Shown here: positions 1 to 8,225 of the stretch, in pieces
How the letters are laid out: every line of letters starts with the position of its first letter
How positions within the stretch are numbered: position 1 is the first letter of the stretch
Assembly (NCBI RefSeq): GCF_015163075.1
Contig: NZ_JADDXU010000006.1
Span: 124,001 to 188,000, forward strand
Length of the DNA: 64,000 nucleotides
From: Streptomyces justiciae
GTDB lineage: Bacteria; Actinomycetota; Actinomycetes; Streptomycetales; Streptomycetaceae
Direction: 5' to 3'
Notes under the pieces: generated by a model
Told to the model about the DNA's origin: nothing
The model's database searches: none
The model's input: only the letters and a program-made list of their open reading frames with translations
Made by a program: the position numbers and the translations under genes

Positions 1-1
1 C

Positions 2-619
2 CAGGCCTGGCAGGCGCCGCCGCCGTACGGTGCCGGTGGGCCCGGAAGCCTGTACGAACAGGACGGTCCCGGAATGAAGACCGAACTGCGGGAAGCCGCC
101 GTGATCACGGTGGCGGTGGCGCTGGGTGGGCTGCTGCTGGGGGTGCTGTGGTGGTGGCTGGCGCCGCATGTGCCGCTGGTCGGGGACGTCGTCGAGAAGC
201 GGTGGATCGTCTACCTCAAGGACACCGAGGGGGAGCAGGCGGTCGGCGTCGACGGGACGTTCGCGCTGCTCGGGCTGGCGTTCGGGGTGGTGAGCGCGGT
301 CGTCGTGTTCCTGCTGCGGCGGCGTGGGGGTGTGCCGTTGGTGGTGGCGCTCGGGGTCGGGGGGCTGCTCGGGTCGTTGCTGGCGTGGCGGGTCGGGGTG
401 TGGCTCGGGCCGGCGCAGGATGTGCTGGCCCATGCGAAGTCCGTGGGCAAGGGGGTGACGTTCTCGGCGCCGCTGAAACTGGGGGCGAAGGGGGCGTTGC
501 TGGCGTGGTCTTTGGGGGCGCTGTTGGTGCACCTGGGGCTTACGGGGTTGTTCGGGCCGCGGGATCCTGAGGTGCCGGCGTATGGGGCGGGGCCGTATGG
601 GGCGAAGCCGCAGGCGTAG
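2..619 (+). CDS. Conserved four-TM membrane protein, 5' end outside window
   Basis: The reading frame is open to the left edge. Upstream of the first ATG (position 74) it encodes a Pro/Gly/Tyr/Gln-rich stretch (WQAPPPYGAGGPG) that reads like real protein, so the gene probably starts before the window and 74 is an internal Met. From that Met onward there are about four hydrophobic segments (residues 10-30, 60-82, 87-108, 140-160), with a short extracytoplasmic-looking loop after the first. The C-terminus repeats the Pro/Gly/Tyr character (YGAGPYGAKPQA). It resembles actinobacterial DUF2567-like membrane proteins of unknown function. No catalytic motif was seen, and the function is unknown. Confidence 0.7.
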   Translation, partial: QAWQAPPPYGAGGPGSLYEQDGPGMKTELREAAVITVAVALGGLLLGVLWWWLAPHVPLVGDVVEKRWIVYLKDTEGEQAVGVDGTFALLGLAFGVVSAVVVFLLRRRGGVPLVVALGVGGLLGSLLAWRVGVWLGPAQDVLAHAKSVGKGVTFSAPLKLGAKGALLAWSLGALLVHLGLTGLFGPRDPEVPAYGAGPYGAKPQA

Positions 620-675
620 CTCGTGAGGTGCATGGGGTGGGGGCTGGGCGGGGGTGGGTTCAGCTCGCCCGCGCC

Positions 676-730
676 GGCGGGGTGCCGCTGCGCCCACCCG
701 TGCCGCCCTGCGGCACGACTGCCCGCAGCT
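676..730. repeat. Dispersed repeat, copy 1 (55-bp identical core)
   Basis: This 55-bp core is identical to 26408-26462, and weaker similarity extends the match to about 633-770. It contains a small internal palindrome (GTGCCGCCCTGCGGCAC). Here the copy lies between the membrane-protein gene and the ybaK terminator, a gap that otherwise holds no gene. The second copy lies inside a coding sequence. Confidence 0.8.
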
Positions 731-845
731 ACGCGGGCAAACGGGTGCCGCTGCATGGATGGGTAAGCCCCTACGCCGGGCGCCTGCCGTGGTTTGAGCG
801 GCCCTTCTTTGTGCGCCACTTTCGCTTTCGGGTTTTTTTCGACAT

Positions 846-869
846 GTTCCTCGTACTTAACCGAGGAAC
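846..869 (-). terminator. Hairpin downstream of ybaK
   Basis: The arms GTTCCTCG and CGAGGAAC form a perfect 8-bp stem with an 8-nt loop. The hairpin begins 17 nt past the stop of the minus-strand ybaK-like gene. No U-tract follows on that strand, which is usual for Streptomyces terminators. Confidence 0.55.
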
Positions 870-886
870 GGGCCCGCGTCGAGGGG

Positions 887-1393
887 TCAGGCGCGGCCGA
901 TGGGGGCCAGTACCGCGTCCGTGAGTTTGGTCAGGTCCTCCGGGGCGAGTTCGACCTCCAGGCCTCTGCGGCCCGCCGAGACGCAGATCGTGGGGTGGGC
1001 GGACGCCGACGCGTCCAGGACCGTCGGGAGCTTTTTGCGCTGGCCCAAGGGGGAGATGCCGCCCCTGACGTAGCCCGTCGTGCGTTCGGCGAGGGTTGGG
1101 TCTGCCATGGCCGCCCGCTTGCCGTTCACCGCCGCCGCCAGGGCCTTCAGGTCCAGCTGGCCCGCCACCGGGACCACCGCCACCGTGAGCGTGCCGTCCA
1201 CGTCCGCGACGAGGGTCTTGAAGACGCGCTCGGGAGACACGCCCATCGCCTCGGCCGCCTCCTCGCCGTAGGAGGGGTGGTTGGGGTCGTGGTCGTAGGC
1301 GTGGACCGTGTATTCCGCTCCCGCCGCCGTCAAGGCCACCGTCGCGGGGGTGCCGCCTGTCTGCTGTGCCTGCTTCTTGGGCTTCTTCGCCAT
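887..1393 (-). CDS. ybaK: YbaK/EbsC-type Cys-tRNA(Pro) deacylase
   Basis: 168 residues, the usual length for the YbaK/aminoacyl-tRNA deacylase fold. The family hydrolyses mischarged Cys-tRNA(Pro) as a free-standing cytoplasmic editing domain. After a short Lys/Gln-rich N-terminus the sequence shows the typical core: HAYDHDPNHPSYGEEAAEA, then VFKTLVADVDG with the conserved Lys, then a C-terminal YVRGGISPLGQRKKLP segment, which is the hallmark GG-SP-G motif. The ATG start is followed directly by the basic tail. It is probably cotranscribed with the LON-domain gene 16 bp upstream. Confidence 0.88.
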   Translation of the reverse strand: MAKKPKKQAQQTGGTPATVALTAAGAEYTVHAYDHDPNHPSYGEEAAEAMGVSPERVFKTLVADVDGTLTVAVVPVAGQLDLKALAAAVNGKRAAMADPTLAERTTGYVRGGISPLGQRKKLPTVLDASASAHPTICVSAGRRGLEVELAPEDLTKLTDAVLAPIGRA

Positions 1394-1409
1394 CGGTCGT
1401 CCCTCGGAC

Positions 1410-2150
1410 TCAGTTCAGACTCGTCGGGCCGCGCGTCAGGTCCGACGCCGGCAACGACGGCAGGTTACGGATGATCGCCGTCTCCGAGCGAAGGAGTTTC
1501 AGCTCGTCGCGCAGCCGGGACGCGGTGTCCGGGGCCTGGAGGAGGCGTTGCTTGGTGGGGGTGTCGAGCATCATCGCCGCCGCGACGAGGTAGGAGACGA
1601 CCGCCGGTTCGTCCGGCAGCTCCGAGCCGGAGGTGAGGGAGCGTTCGCGGGCGCCCGCCAGGCGTTTCTGGTACGCGCGGAAGGCCCTCAGGACGCCTTC
1701 GGCCAGGGCGCCGGCCTCCTCGCCCCGCTCCTCCGGGAGCTCTTCCAGTTCCGCGACGAGATACGGGCCCGACGCGTCCACGGACAGCAGCTTCACCCGG
1801 GTCGTGCCGGTCGCCAGGACCTCGAACGTGCCGTCGGCACGCTCCCTGATCGTCGCCGCGTCCGCGATGCAGCCGGTGCCGTGGAAGGCCTTGGCGGGAT
1901 CGGTGCCGAAGCCCGCCGCCGGGCCGCGTTCGGGCACGGACGTGGGATCGGGCATGCCGGGCTCGCTCGCCGCCACCTCGTGGCCGTCGCGGATCGCGAC
2001 GACGGCGAAGCGGCGCGGTTCGTCCTCGGGGGTCTTCAGAAGTTCGCGCATCATGGCGCGGTAGCGCTCCTCGAAGACGTTCAACGGGAGCACCAACCCC
2101 GGGAACAGCACCGAGTTCAGGGGGAAGAGCGGGAGCCGGACGGTGGTCAC
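1410..2150 (-). CDS. LON substrate-binding domain protein
   Basis: 246 residues starting at GTG. The N-terminus VRLPLFPLNSVLFPGLVLPL followed by VFEERYRAM is the signature of the Lon N-terminal substrate-recognition (PUA-like) domain, and this domain spans most of the protein. There is no AAA+ ATPase and no Ser-Lys protease domain, so it is a stand-alone adaptor-like protein rather than Lon itself. It lies between the ybaK gene and a hypothetical on the same strand, with gaps of about 11-16 bp that suggest one transcript. Substrate and partner are unknown. Confidence 0.85.
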   Translation of the reverse strand: MTTVRLPLFPLNSVLFPGLVLPLNVFEERYRAMMRELLKTPEDEPRRFAVVAIRDGHEVAASEPGMPDPTSVPERGPAAGFGTDPAKAFHGTGCIADAATIRERADGTFEVLATGTTRVKLLSVDASGPYLVAELEELPEERGEEAGALAEGVLRAFRAYQKRLAGARERSLTSGSELPDEPAVVSYLVAAAMMLDTPTKQRLLQAPDTASRLRDELKLLRSETAIIRNLPSLPASDLTRGPTSLN

Positions 2151-2161
2151 GGCGCAAAAGC

Positions 2162-3172
2162 CTAATGGTCGCGGGAGTGTGCACGTCCGCGGTGCTCACT
2201 CCGTGGATGGCCGGAGGCCGACCGGAGCCGGATCTCCTCCCGCAGTTCCAGAAACCGGCCCAGCGGGTCGTCGGAGACCAGCTCCCAAGGGAACGACGTG
2301 GCGTACGGGCCGATCCGGCGCAGCTGCTCCAGGGCGTCCGAGCGGCGGTCAAGGAGCGCGAGGACGTACGTCAGCTTGTTGCGCATCTCGGCCGGCCACG
2401 GGTCCGCCGCCGGGAACCGCGCCGACAGCGCGATCGCCCGGTCCGCCGCCGCGTCCAGCCGGGCCCGGGGTACGTCCGGGCCGCAGCCGTCGGTCAGATA
2501 GGCGAGCGCCGCCCGGGTCGGCAGGGCCTGGACGAGGGAGTCGGCCGGGGCGTCCTGCGCGGCCGTCTCCGCGAAGTCGAAGCACTCCCGGTGCGAGCCG
2601 TGCCAGCTCTCGGCCAGATAGCGCAGGGCGGCGGCATGGCAGCCGTAGTGGTGCGGGGCGCGGCGGATCGCCGCCTCCCACAGCTCCTCGAAGTACTTGT
2701 GCCCGGCGCGCGAGCCGTGCGCGTGGTCCAGCGCGATCCGCCACGGCACCGGATCGCGGCCGTCCCCGCGCGCGGCGGCCGTGATCAGCGGGCTCACCTC
2801 GCGCAGCAGCTCCTCCCGCGCGGGCGATCCCCAGACGCGGGTCACGGCGAGCTGGGCGCCGACCACGAGCAGGTCGGGGTCGCGCGGAGCGGCCGTACGC
2901 CACGACTCGAACCACTCGGGGCGGGCGGACGCGAAGGAGGCCAGGCGTACGACGTACCGGTCGCGGTGTTCCCAGGCGGCGGCCGCGCGGGTGCCGGCGA
3001 GCAGGGCGGCCGCCACCTCGTACGATCCCTGCCCCGCGGCCACGAGCGCGGGGCCGAGCCGGTCGTCGGGCGCGTCGAGGAGCACCTCGTCGTCGGCCGG
3101 CAGCGCGACAGGCGGGTGCTCGACGGTCCTGGCCGTCCGGGAGGAGCGGACGAACGGGGGCAGCAGAGCCAT
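2162..3172 (-). CDS. Conserved alpha-helical protein, TPR-like, unknown function
   Basis: About 336 residues from the ATG that begins MALLPPFVRSSRTARTV; an ATG four codons upstream at 3184 is the alternative. The frame stays open further up to 3256, but that part does not look like protein. The sequence is rich in Ala, Leu and Arg with repeated helix-pair patterns (RDPVPWRIALDHAHG, EELWEAAIRRAPHHYG, FDFAETAAQDAPADS) resembling tetratricopeptide scaffolds. There are no signal peptide, membrane segment or catalytic motifs. It ends 11 bp before the LON-domain gene and is probably in the same operon. The function is not known to me. Confidence 0.7.
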   Translation of the reverse strand: MALLPPFVRSSRTARTVEHPPVALPADDEVLLDAPDDRLGPALVAAGQGSYEVAAALLAGTRAAAAWEHRDRYVVRLASFASARPEWFESWRTAAPRDPDLLVVGAQLAVTRVWGSPAREELLREVSPLITAAARGDGRDPVPWRIALDHAHGSRAGHKYFEELWEAAIRRAPHHYGCHAAALRYLAESWHGSHRECFDFAETAAQDAPADSLVQALPTRAALAYLTDGCGPDVPRARLDAAADRAIALSARFPAADPWPAEMRNKLTYVLALLDRRSDALEQLRRIGPYATSFPWELVSDDPLGRFLELREEIRLRSASGHPRSEHRGRAHSRDH

Positions 3173-3315
3173 GGTGTCGACCATTGAAAAGCCGCAGGTC
3201 GCGGAAGCGCCAGAGGTTCCGTGCAAAGTGCGGAAAGTTGTACGGCGGCAGGTCAAGAGCGCGTAAAAAGGTTACTGTTCAACAACTGTTCGATCGCTGT
3301 CCCCGCAACGGCACG

Positions 3316-4878
3316 CTAATTGCGTCTCAGCAGCCGCGTGGCCCCCGCCGCCACCGTCGTCGCCAGGATCCAGCCCAGCAGGATCATCGCCGCCGCCAGC
3401 CACTGCCAGCCGCCGCGCAGCTGCCAGAAGCCGACCTGGCCGAGGTCGATGACCGGCAGGAGCAGGTCGAGGGCGAACAGGGTGGCGTTCCAGTGCGGGC
3501 CCTCGCCGCCCTTGAGCGGCGGATGGTCGGCGTGCGCGAAGGCCAGCGAGCCCGCCGCCCACAGCACCGCCATCCACACCAGCGCCCGCCCCGGCCGGTA
3601 GCCGTAGGCGACCGTCCAGTCCTGCGCGTACCCCCACAGCTTGGCGGCCGGCGGCAGCGTCTCGCGGCGGCGGCGCTGCTTGGCGAGCAGCACCTCGCGC
3701 GCGTCCTCGTCCTCGCCGCCGGCCCGCAGCACGGTCGCCAGCCGCTCGTACGGCTCCGGGTTGTACTCGGCGGTCGCGGCGGTCACCCACGCCAGCCGCT
3801 CCTCCAGCGGGAACGGGCCCCTCGGCACCAGGTTCTCGTAGGCGAAGCCGCCCATGTGCAGCCGGCCCGGGCCCGGCCAGCTGTCGGTGCGGTCCATCAG
3901 GTTCACCACCCGCGCCCCCGACAGCACGACCCTGCCGCGCGCGGGTGCCTGCCCGAGGAAGCGCAGCTCGGGCGTCTGGATGCGGCGCAGCGACACCTCC
4001 TGGTCGTCGGCGAGGGTGAAGCGCGCCTTCTCGAAGTCGACCGCGTCCCCGAACCGGCCGTCGTCGAGGCGCAGCCCGCCCCGGCAGGTGAACCGCTGGA
4101 TGCGCGTGCCCTGCGCCGGGGTGGCCCCGCTCAGCAGCTGGCTGCCGACGCCCGCCGGCGTCAGGTACATCGAGCGGCCGACGGTCAGCTGCGGCGCGTT
4201 GAGCGCGAGCCGCGTGTAGGGGTTGGCCAGCTTCGCGCCGCGCAGGCTCAGCGAGACACCGATCTTGGCGCTGCGCAGGCTCAGCTCGCCGTGCGACTCA
4301 AGGAGCTCGGCCTGCAGATCCTGCCCCACGGTCATGCCGTCGGCGGCGATCGAACGACCGCTGCGGTCCCGATAGACGATCGCCTGGTTGAGCAGCAGAT
4401 CGGTGCCGATGTGCGCGTCGGTCAGCCGTACGCCGTTGTGGAACCGGCAGCGGGGCAGATGCAGATCGCCCTCGGTGTGCACGCGGGCCGCCTCCAGGCG
4501 CGGCACCGAGCAGTCCACCAGGCGCAGGGTGGTGAAACGGGCCTCCGGCAGCAGGACGTCCCGCTCGAACCGGCAGCCCTTCAGCTCCACGTACGGCACC
4601 ACGATGCCGCCCGCCAGCTCCAGCGCGCCGCTGATCTGCACGCCGGCCAGCTTCAGCGACGACACCCGGCCGGCCAGCGCGGGCGGCCCGTCCAGCAGCA
4701 GCCAGCACACGATGCGGGCCCGCACGGTCCGCTCCGGGCCCCACGGGTGCCCGCCGTGCGGATCGTCGACGACCGCGTCGCCGCTGCTCAGGTCGTACAC
4801 ACTGCCGTTGCGGAAGGCCTGCCACATGCCGACCTCGGCAGGCGTCAGATCGTCCGGCGGGTCCCCCTCGGTCACCAC
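3316..4878 (-). CDS. Pentapeptide/beta-helix-like protein with C-terminal membrane segments
   Basis: 520 residues. Residues about 60-330 are a regular array of short strands with recurring patterns (LKLAGVQISGALELAGG, LRLVDCSVPRLEAARV, GDLHLPRCRFHNGVRL), consistent with a right-handed beta-helix or pentapeptide-like fold. Two or three hydrophobic segments lie near the C-terminus (ALVWMAVLWAAGSLAFA, LLLPVIDLGQVGFW, WLAAAMILLGWILATTVAAG), so the beta-helix probably sits at the membrane. Streptomyces homologues are often labelled membrane-associated oxidoreductase, but no cofactor motif is visible. It is divergent from hisD, with 155 bp between the start codons. Confidence 0.75.
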   Translation of the reverse strand: MVTEGDPPDDLTPAEVGMWQAFRNGSVYDLSSGDAVVDDPHGGHPWGPERTVRARIVCWLLLDGPPALAGRVSSLKLAGVQISGALELAGGIVVPYVELKGCRFERDVLLPEARFTTLRLVDCSVPRLEAARVHTEGDLHLPRCRFHNGVRLTDAHIGTDLLLNQAIVYRDRSGRSIAADGMTVGQDLQAELLESHGELSLRSAKIGVSLSLRGAKLANPYTRLALNAPQLTVGRSMYLTPAGVGSQLLSGATPAQGTRIQRFTCRGGLRLDDGRFGDAVDFEKARFTLADDQEVSLRRIQTPELRFLGQAPARGRVVLSGARVVNLMDRTDSWPGPGRLHMGGFAYENLVPRGPFPLEERLAWVTAATAEYNPEPYERLATVLRAGGEDEDAREVLLAKQRRRRETLPPAAKLWGYAQDWTVAYGYRPGRALVWMAVLWAAGSLAFAHADHPPLKGGEGPHWNATLFALDLLLPVIDLGQVGFWQLRGGWQWLAAAMILLGWILATTVAAGATRLLRRN

Positions 4879-4961
4879 TCCTCCAAACGTGTGTGCGCAC
4901 CCCCGGTCATGCCCGCTGGGTCACCCCCGAAGCACAGGACGTGAAGGGGATCTTCCGGGTT

Positions 4962-4982
4962 GCGTATCAGGGCGCGTATCAG
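4962..4982. promoter_or_regulatory. Direct repeat in the hisD/3316-4878 divergent promoter region
   Basis: GCGTATCAG occurs twice with a 12-bp period (4962-4970 and 4974-4982), between the divergent starts of the beta-helix protein and hisD. The position about 50-70 bp upstream of the hisD GTG would suit a regulator site. No His-rich leader peptide or attenuator was found here. The function is speculative. Confidence 0.3.
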
Positions 4983-5033
4983 CCATTGGAATGCCCGAAC
5001 GACGCCGAACCGTGGTCTGAGAGAATTGGGTCT

Positions 5034-6359
5034 GTGATCTCCCGAATCGATCTGCGCGGCGACGCCCTCCCCGAGGGCCCCGCCCTGCGCGACCTGCTGC
5101 CCCGAGCCGACTTCGACGTTCAGGCCGCCCTGGAGAAGGTGCGTCCGATCTGCGAGGCCGTGCATCATCGGGGCGACGCGGCGCTGATCGACTTCGCGGA
5201 GAAGTTCGACGGGGTCCGGCTGGAATCCGTACGGGTCCCGGCCCAGGCCATCAGCGACGCACTGGAGAACCTCGACCCGGCCGTCCGCGCGGCCCTGGAG
5301 GAGTCCATCCGGCGCGCCCGACTCGTCCACCGCGAGCAGCGCCGCAGCACCCACACGACCCAGGTCGTGCCCGGCGGCACCGTCACCGAGAAGTGGGTGC
5401 CGGTCGACCGCGTCGGGCTGTACGCGCCCGGCGGGCGCGCCGTCTACCCGTCGTCCGTGATCATGAACGTGGTCCCGGCCCAGGAGGCCGGCGTCCCTTC
5501 CCTCGCCCTCGCCTCCCCGGCGCAGGCCGACTTCGGCGGCCTTCCGCACCCGACGATCCTCGCCGCGTGCGCGCTGCTCGGCGTCGACGAGGTGTACGCC
5601 GCCGGTGGCGCGACCGCCGTCGCGATGTTCGCGTACGGCACCGAGTCCTGCCCGCCCGCCCCCATGGTGACCGGCCCCGGCAACATCTGGGTCGCCGCCG
5701 CCAAGCGCTACTTCACCGGCAAGATCGGCATCGACGCCGAGGCCGGCCCGACCGAGATCGCGGTCCTCGCGGACGCCACCGCCGACCCGGTGCACGTCGC
5801 CTCCGACCTGATCAGTCAGGCCGAGCACGACCCGCTCGCCGCCGCCGTCCTGGTCACCGACTCCGTCGAGCTGGCGGACGCGGTCGAGAAGGAGCTGGAG
5901 CCGCAGGTCGCGGCCAGCAAGCACATCGACGAGCGGATCCGCCCGGCCCTGGAGGGCAAGCAGTCGGCGATCGTCCTCGTCGACGGCGTCGAGGAGGGCC
6001 TCCGGGTCGTCAACGCCTACGGCGCCGAGCACCTGGAGATCCAGACCGCCGACGCCGCCGCGATCGCCGAGCGGGTGACCAACGCGGGCGCGATCTTCAT
6101 CGGGCCCTGGGCGCCGGTCTCGCTCGGCGACTACGCCGCCGGGTCCAACCACGTCCTGCCCACCGGCGGGTGCGCCTGCCACTCCTCCGGGCTCTCCGTC
6201 CAGTCCTTCCTGCGCGGCATCCACATCGTCGACTACACGAAGGACGCGCTCGCGGACGTGGCGCACCACGTGGTCACGCTGGCGGAGGCGGAGGACCTGC
6301 CCGCGCACGGCGCGGCGATCAAGGCAAGGTTCGGTTGGAAGGTGCCTGAGAGCAAGTGA
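5034..6359 (+). CDS. hisD: Histidinol dehydrogenase
   Basis: 441 residues from the GTG that gives VISRIDLRGDALPEG; the frame is open further upstream but loses family character there. HisD is a cytoplasmic, zinc-dependent, NAD-linked enzyme that oxidises L-histidinol to L-histidine in two steps, the last two reactions of the pathway. Visible hallmarks are GPGNIWVAAAKRYF, EAGPTEIAVLAD, the SQAEHDP segment with Gln/His metal-site residues, NAYGAEHLEI with the catalytic Glu-His pair, and AGSNHVLPTGG. It is the first gene of the his operon. Its stop overlaps the hisC GTG by four bases. Confidence 0.97.
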   Translation: MISRIDLRGDALPEGPALRDLLPRADFDVQAALEKVRPICEAVHHRGDAALIDFAEKFDGVRLESVRVPAQAISDALENLDPAVRAALEESIRRARLVHREQRRSTHTTQVVPGGTVTEKWVPVDRVGLYAPGGRAVYPSSVIMNVVPAQEAGVPSLALASPAQADFGGLPHPTILAACALLGVDEVYAAGGATAVAMFAYGTESCPPAPMVTGPGNIWVAAAKRYFTGKIGIDAEAGPTEIAVLADATADPVHVASDLISQAEHDPLAAAVLVTDSVELADAVEKELEPQVAASKHIDERIRPALEGKQSAIVLVDGVEEGLRVVNAYGAEHLEIQTADAAAIAERVTNAGAIFIGPWAPVSLGDYAAGSNHVLPTGGCACHSSGLSVQSFLRGIHIVDYTKDALADVAHHVVTLAEAEDLPAHGAAIKARFGWKVPESK

Positions 6360-7474
6360 GCTTCGGAATCGACGATCTCCCCGTACGGGACGAGCTGCGC
6401 GGCAAGTCCCCTTATGGCGCGCCCCAGTTGGACGTCCCCGTACGGCTGAACACCAACGAGAACCCGTACCCGCTGCCCGAGCCGCTGGTCGAGCGCATCG
6501 CCGAGCGGGTCCGTGCGGCCGCGCGCGACCTCAACCGCTACCCGGACCGCGACGCGGTCGAGCTGCGCACCCAGCTCGCCAAGTACCTGACGGACACGTC
6601 CGGTCACGAGGTGGGCCTGGCCAACGTGTGGGCCGCCAACGGCTCCAACGAGGTCATCCAGCAACTGCTCCAGACCTTCGGCGGCCCCGGCCGGACGGCG
6701 ATCGGCTTCGAGCCGTCGTACTCGATGCACGGCCTGATCGCGCGCGGCACGGGCACGGGCTGGATCTCCGGTCCCCGCAACGAGGACTTCACCATCGACG
6801 TCGAAGCGGCCGTGCGGGCGATCGCCGACGCCAAGCCGGACGTCGTCTTCGTCACCACCCCCAACAACCCGACCGGCAACGCGGTCCCGCCGGAGACGGT
6901 CCTCGCGCTGTACGAGGCCGCGCAGGCGGCGAAGCCGTCGATGGTCGTGGTCGACGAGGCGTACGTCGAGTTCAGCCACGGCGACTCGCTGCTGCCGCTC
7001 ATCGAGGGACGGCCCCAGCTCGTCATCTCGCGGACCATGTCGAAGGCCTTCGGCGCGGCGGGCCTGCGCCTCGGCTACCTCGCCGCGCACCCGGCGGTGG
7101 TGGACGCCGTACAGCTCGTACGGCTGCCCTACCACCTGTCGGCCGTCACCCAGGCGACCGCCCTGGCCGCCCTGGAGCACACCGACACGCTGCTGAAGTA
7201 CGTCGAGCAGCTGAAGACTGAGCGGGACCGGCTGGTGAGCGAGCTGCGGGCGGCCGGGTACGAGGTCGTGGAGTCCGACGCGAACTTCGTGCAGTTCGGG
7301 CGCTTCGACGACGAGGGCGGCTCCCACGCGGCCTGGCAGAAGATCCTCGACCGGGGTGTCCTGGTCCGGGACAACGGCATCCCGGGGTGGCTGCGGGTGT
7401 CCGCCGGAACCCCCGAAGAGAACGACGCGTTCCTCGACGCGGTCCGTGAACTGAAGAAGGAGCAGAGCGCATGA
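6356..7474 (+). CDS. hisC: Histidinol-phosphate aminotransferase
   Basis: 372 residues, a fold-type I PLP enzyme that transaminates imidazole acetol phosphate with glutamate to give histidinol phosphate. It shows LNTNENPYPLPEP (substrate-binding N-terminus), ANGSNEVIQQLLQ, TTPNNPTGN with the conserved Asn, VVVDEAYVEF with the PLP-ring Asp, and SRTMSKAFGAAGLRLGY with the Schiff-base Lys. The GTG start overlaps the hisD TGA and the stop overlaps the hisB start, so translation is probably coupled through hisD-hisC-hisB. Confidence 0.97.
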   Translation: MSFGIDDLPVRDELRGKSPYGAPQLDVPVRLNTNENPYPLPEPLVERIAERVRAAARDLNRYPDRDAVELRTQLAKYLTDTSGHEVGLANVWAANGSNEVIQQLLQTFGGPGRTAIGFEPSYSMHGLIARGTGTGWISGPRNEDFTIDVEAAVRAIADAKPDVVFVTTPNNPTGNAVPPETVLALYEAAQAAKPSMVVVDEAYVEFSHGDSLLPLIEGRPQLVISRTMSKAFGAAGLRLGYLAAHPAVVDAVQLVRLPYHLSAVTQATALAALEHTDTLLKYVEQLKTERDRLVSELRAAGYEVVESDANFVQFGRFDDEGGSHAAWQKILDRGVLVRDNGIPGWLRVSAGTPEENDAFLDAVRELKKEQSA

Positions 7475-8064
7475 GCCGCGTAGGACGGGTGGAAAGGGTC
7501 ACCAAGGAGACCTCGGTGCTCGTCGAGATCGATCTCGACGGCAGCGGCAAGGTCGATGTGTCGACCGGGGTCGGCTTCTACGACCACATGCTCGACCAGC
7601 TCGGCCGGCACGGTCTGTTCGACCTGACCGTGAAGACCGAGGGCGACCTGCACATCGACTCGCACCACACCATCGAGGACACCGCCCTCGCCCTCGGCGC
7701 CGCCTTCAAGCAGGCGCTCGGCGACAAGGTCGGCATCTACCGCTTCGGCAACTGCACGGTCCCGCTGGACGAGTCGCTCGCCCAGGTCACCGTCGACCTG
7801 TCCGGCCGCCCCTACCTCGTGCACACCGAGCCCGAGAACATGGCGCCGATGATCGGCGAGTACGACACCACCATGACCCGGCACATCCTGGAGTCCTTCG
7901 TCGCCCAGGCGCAGATCGCCCTGCACGTGCACGTGCCGTACGGGCGCAACGCGCACCACATCGTGGAGTGCCAGTTCAAGGCGCTCGCACGGGCGCTGCG
8001 CTACGCGTCCGAGCGGGACCCGCGCGCGGCCGGCATCCTCCCCTCCACGAAGGGCGCGCTGTGA
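7471..8064 (+). CDS. hisB: Imidazoleglycerol-phosphate dehydratase
   Basis: 197 residues, the monofunctional actinobacterial form without the phosphatase domain found in enterobacterial HisB. It dehydrates IGP to imidazole acetol phosphate with two Mn ions. The two metal-ligand motifs are clear: GFYDHMLDQLGRHG with DSHHTIEDTA in the first half, and DTTMTRHILESF with GRNAHHIVECQFKA in the second. The ATG overlaps the hisC stop by four bases and the stop overlaps the next small ORF (GTGA). Confidence 0.97.
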   Translation: MSRVGRVERVTKETSVLVEIDLDGSGKVDVSTGVGFYDHMLDQLGRHGLFDLTVKTEGDLHIDSHHTIEDTALALGAAFKQALGDKVGIYRFGNCTVPLDESLAQVTVDLSGRPYLVHTEPENMAPMIGEYDTTMTRHILESFVAQAQIALHVHVPYGRNAHHIVECQFKALARALRYASERDPRAAGILPSTKGAL

Positions 8065-8225
8065 ACGGGCTGTCCACCGTCCTGATCGTCCTCGGCCTCT
8101 TCCTGGTCGGCGGGATCATCTCCTTCGTCAAGCAGGGGATGCCGAGGCAGCTCGTCGTGCTGCTCTCCATCGGCGCCGCGATGTGTCTCGTCGCCGGTGT
8201 CATGAGGCTGGAGGTGTGGAGTTGA
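8061..8225 (+). CDS. Small two-TM membrane protein inside the his operon
   Basis: 54 residues starting at a GTG that overlaps the hisB stop and ending four bases into hisH. It is almost entirely two hydrophobic helices (STVLIVLGLFLVGGIISF and LVVLLSIGAAMCLVAGVM) joined by a basic turn (VKQGMPRQ). The tight overlaps on both sides and sensible codon use argue that it is real. I recall a similar small ORF at this place in other Streptomyces his operons. No role in histidine synthesis is known to me. It could be a membrane tether or modulator. Confidence 0.75.
   Translation: MNGLSTVLIVLGLFLVGGIISFVKQGMPRQLVVLLSIGAAMCLVAGVMRLEVWS

Noticed and set aside
676..730. Insertion sequence remnant
   Set aside because: No transposase fragment, no terminal inverted repeats and no target duplication are visible. 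It is treated as a short dispersed repeat.
4879..5033. His attenuator or leader peptide before hisD
   Set aside because: No His-rich short ORF and no terminator/antiterminator pair were seen.
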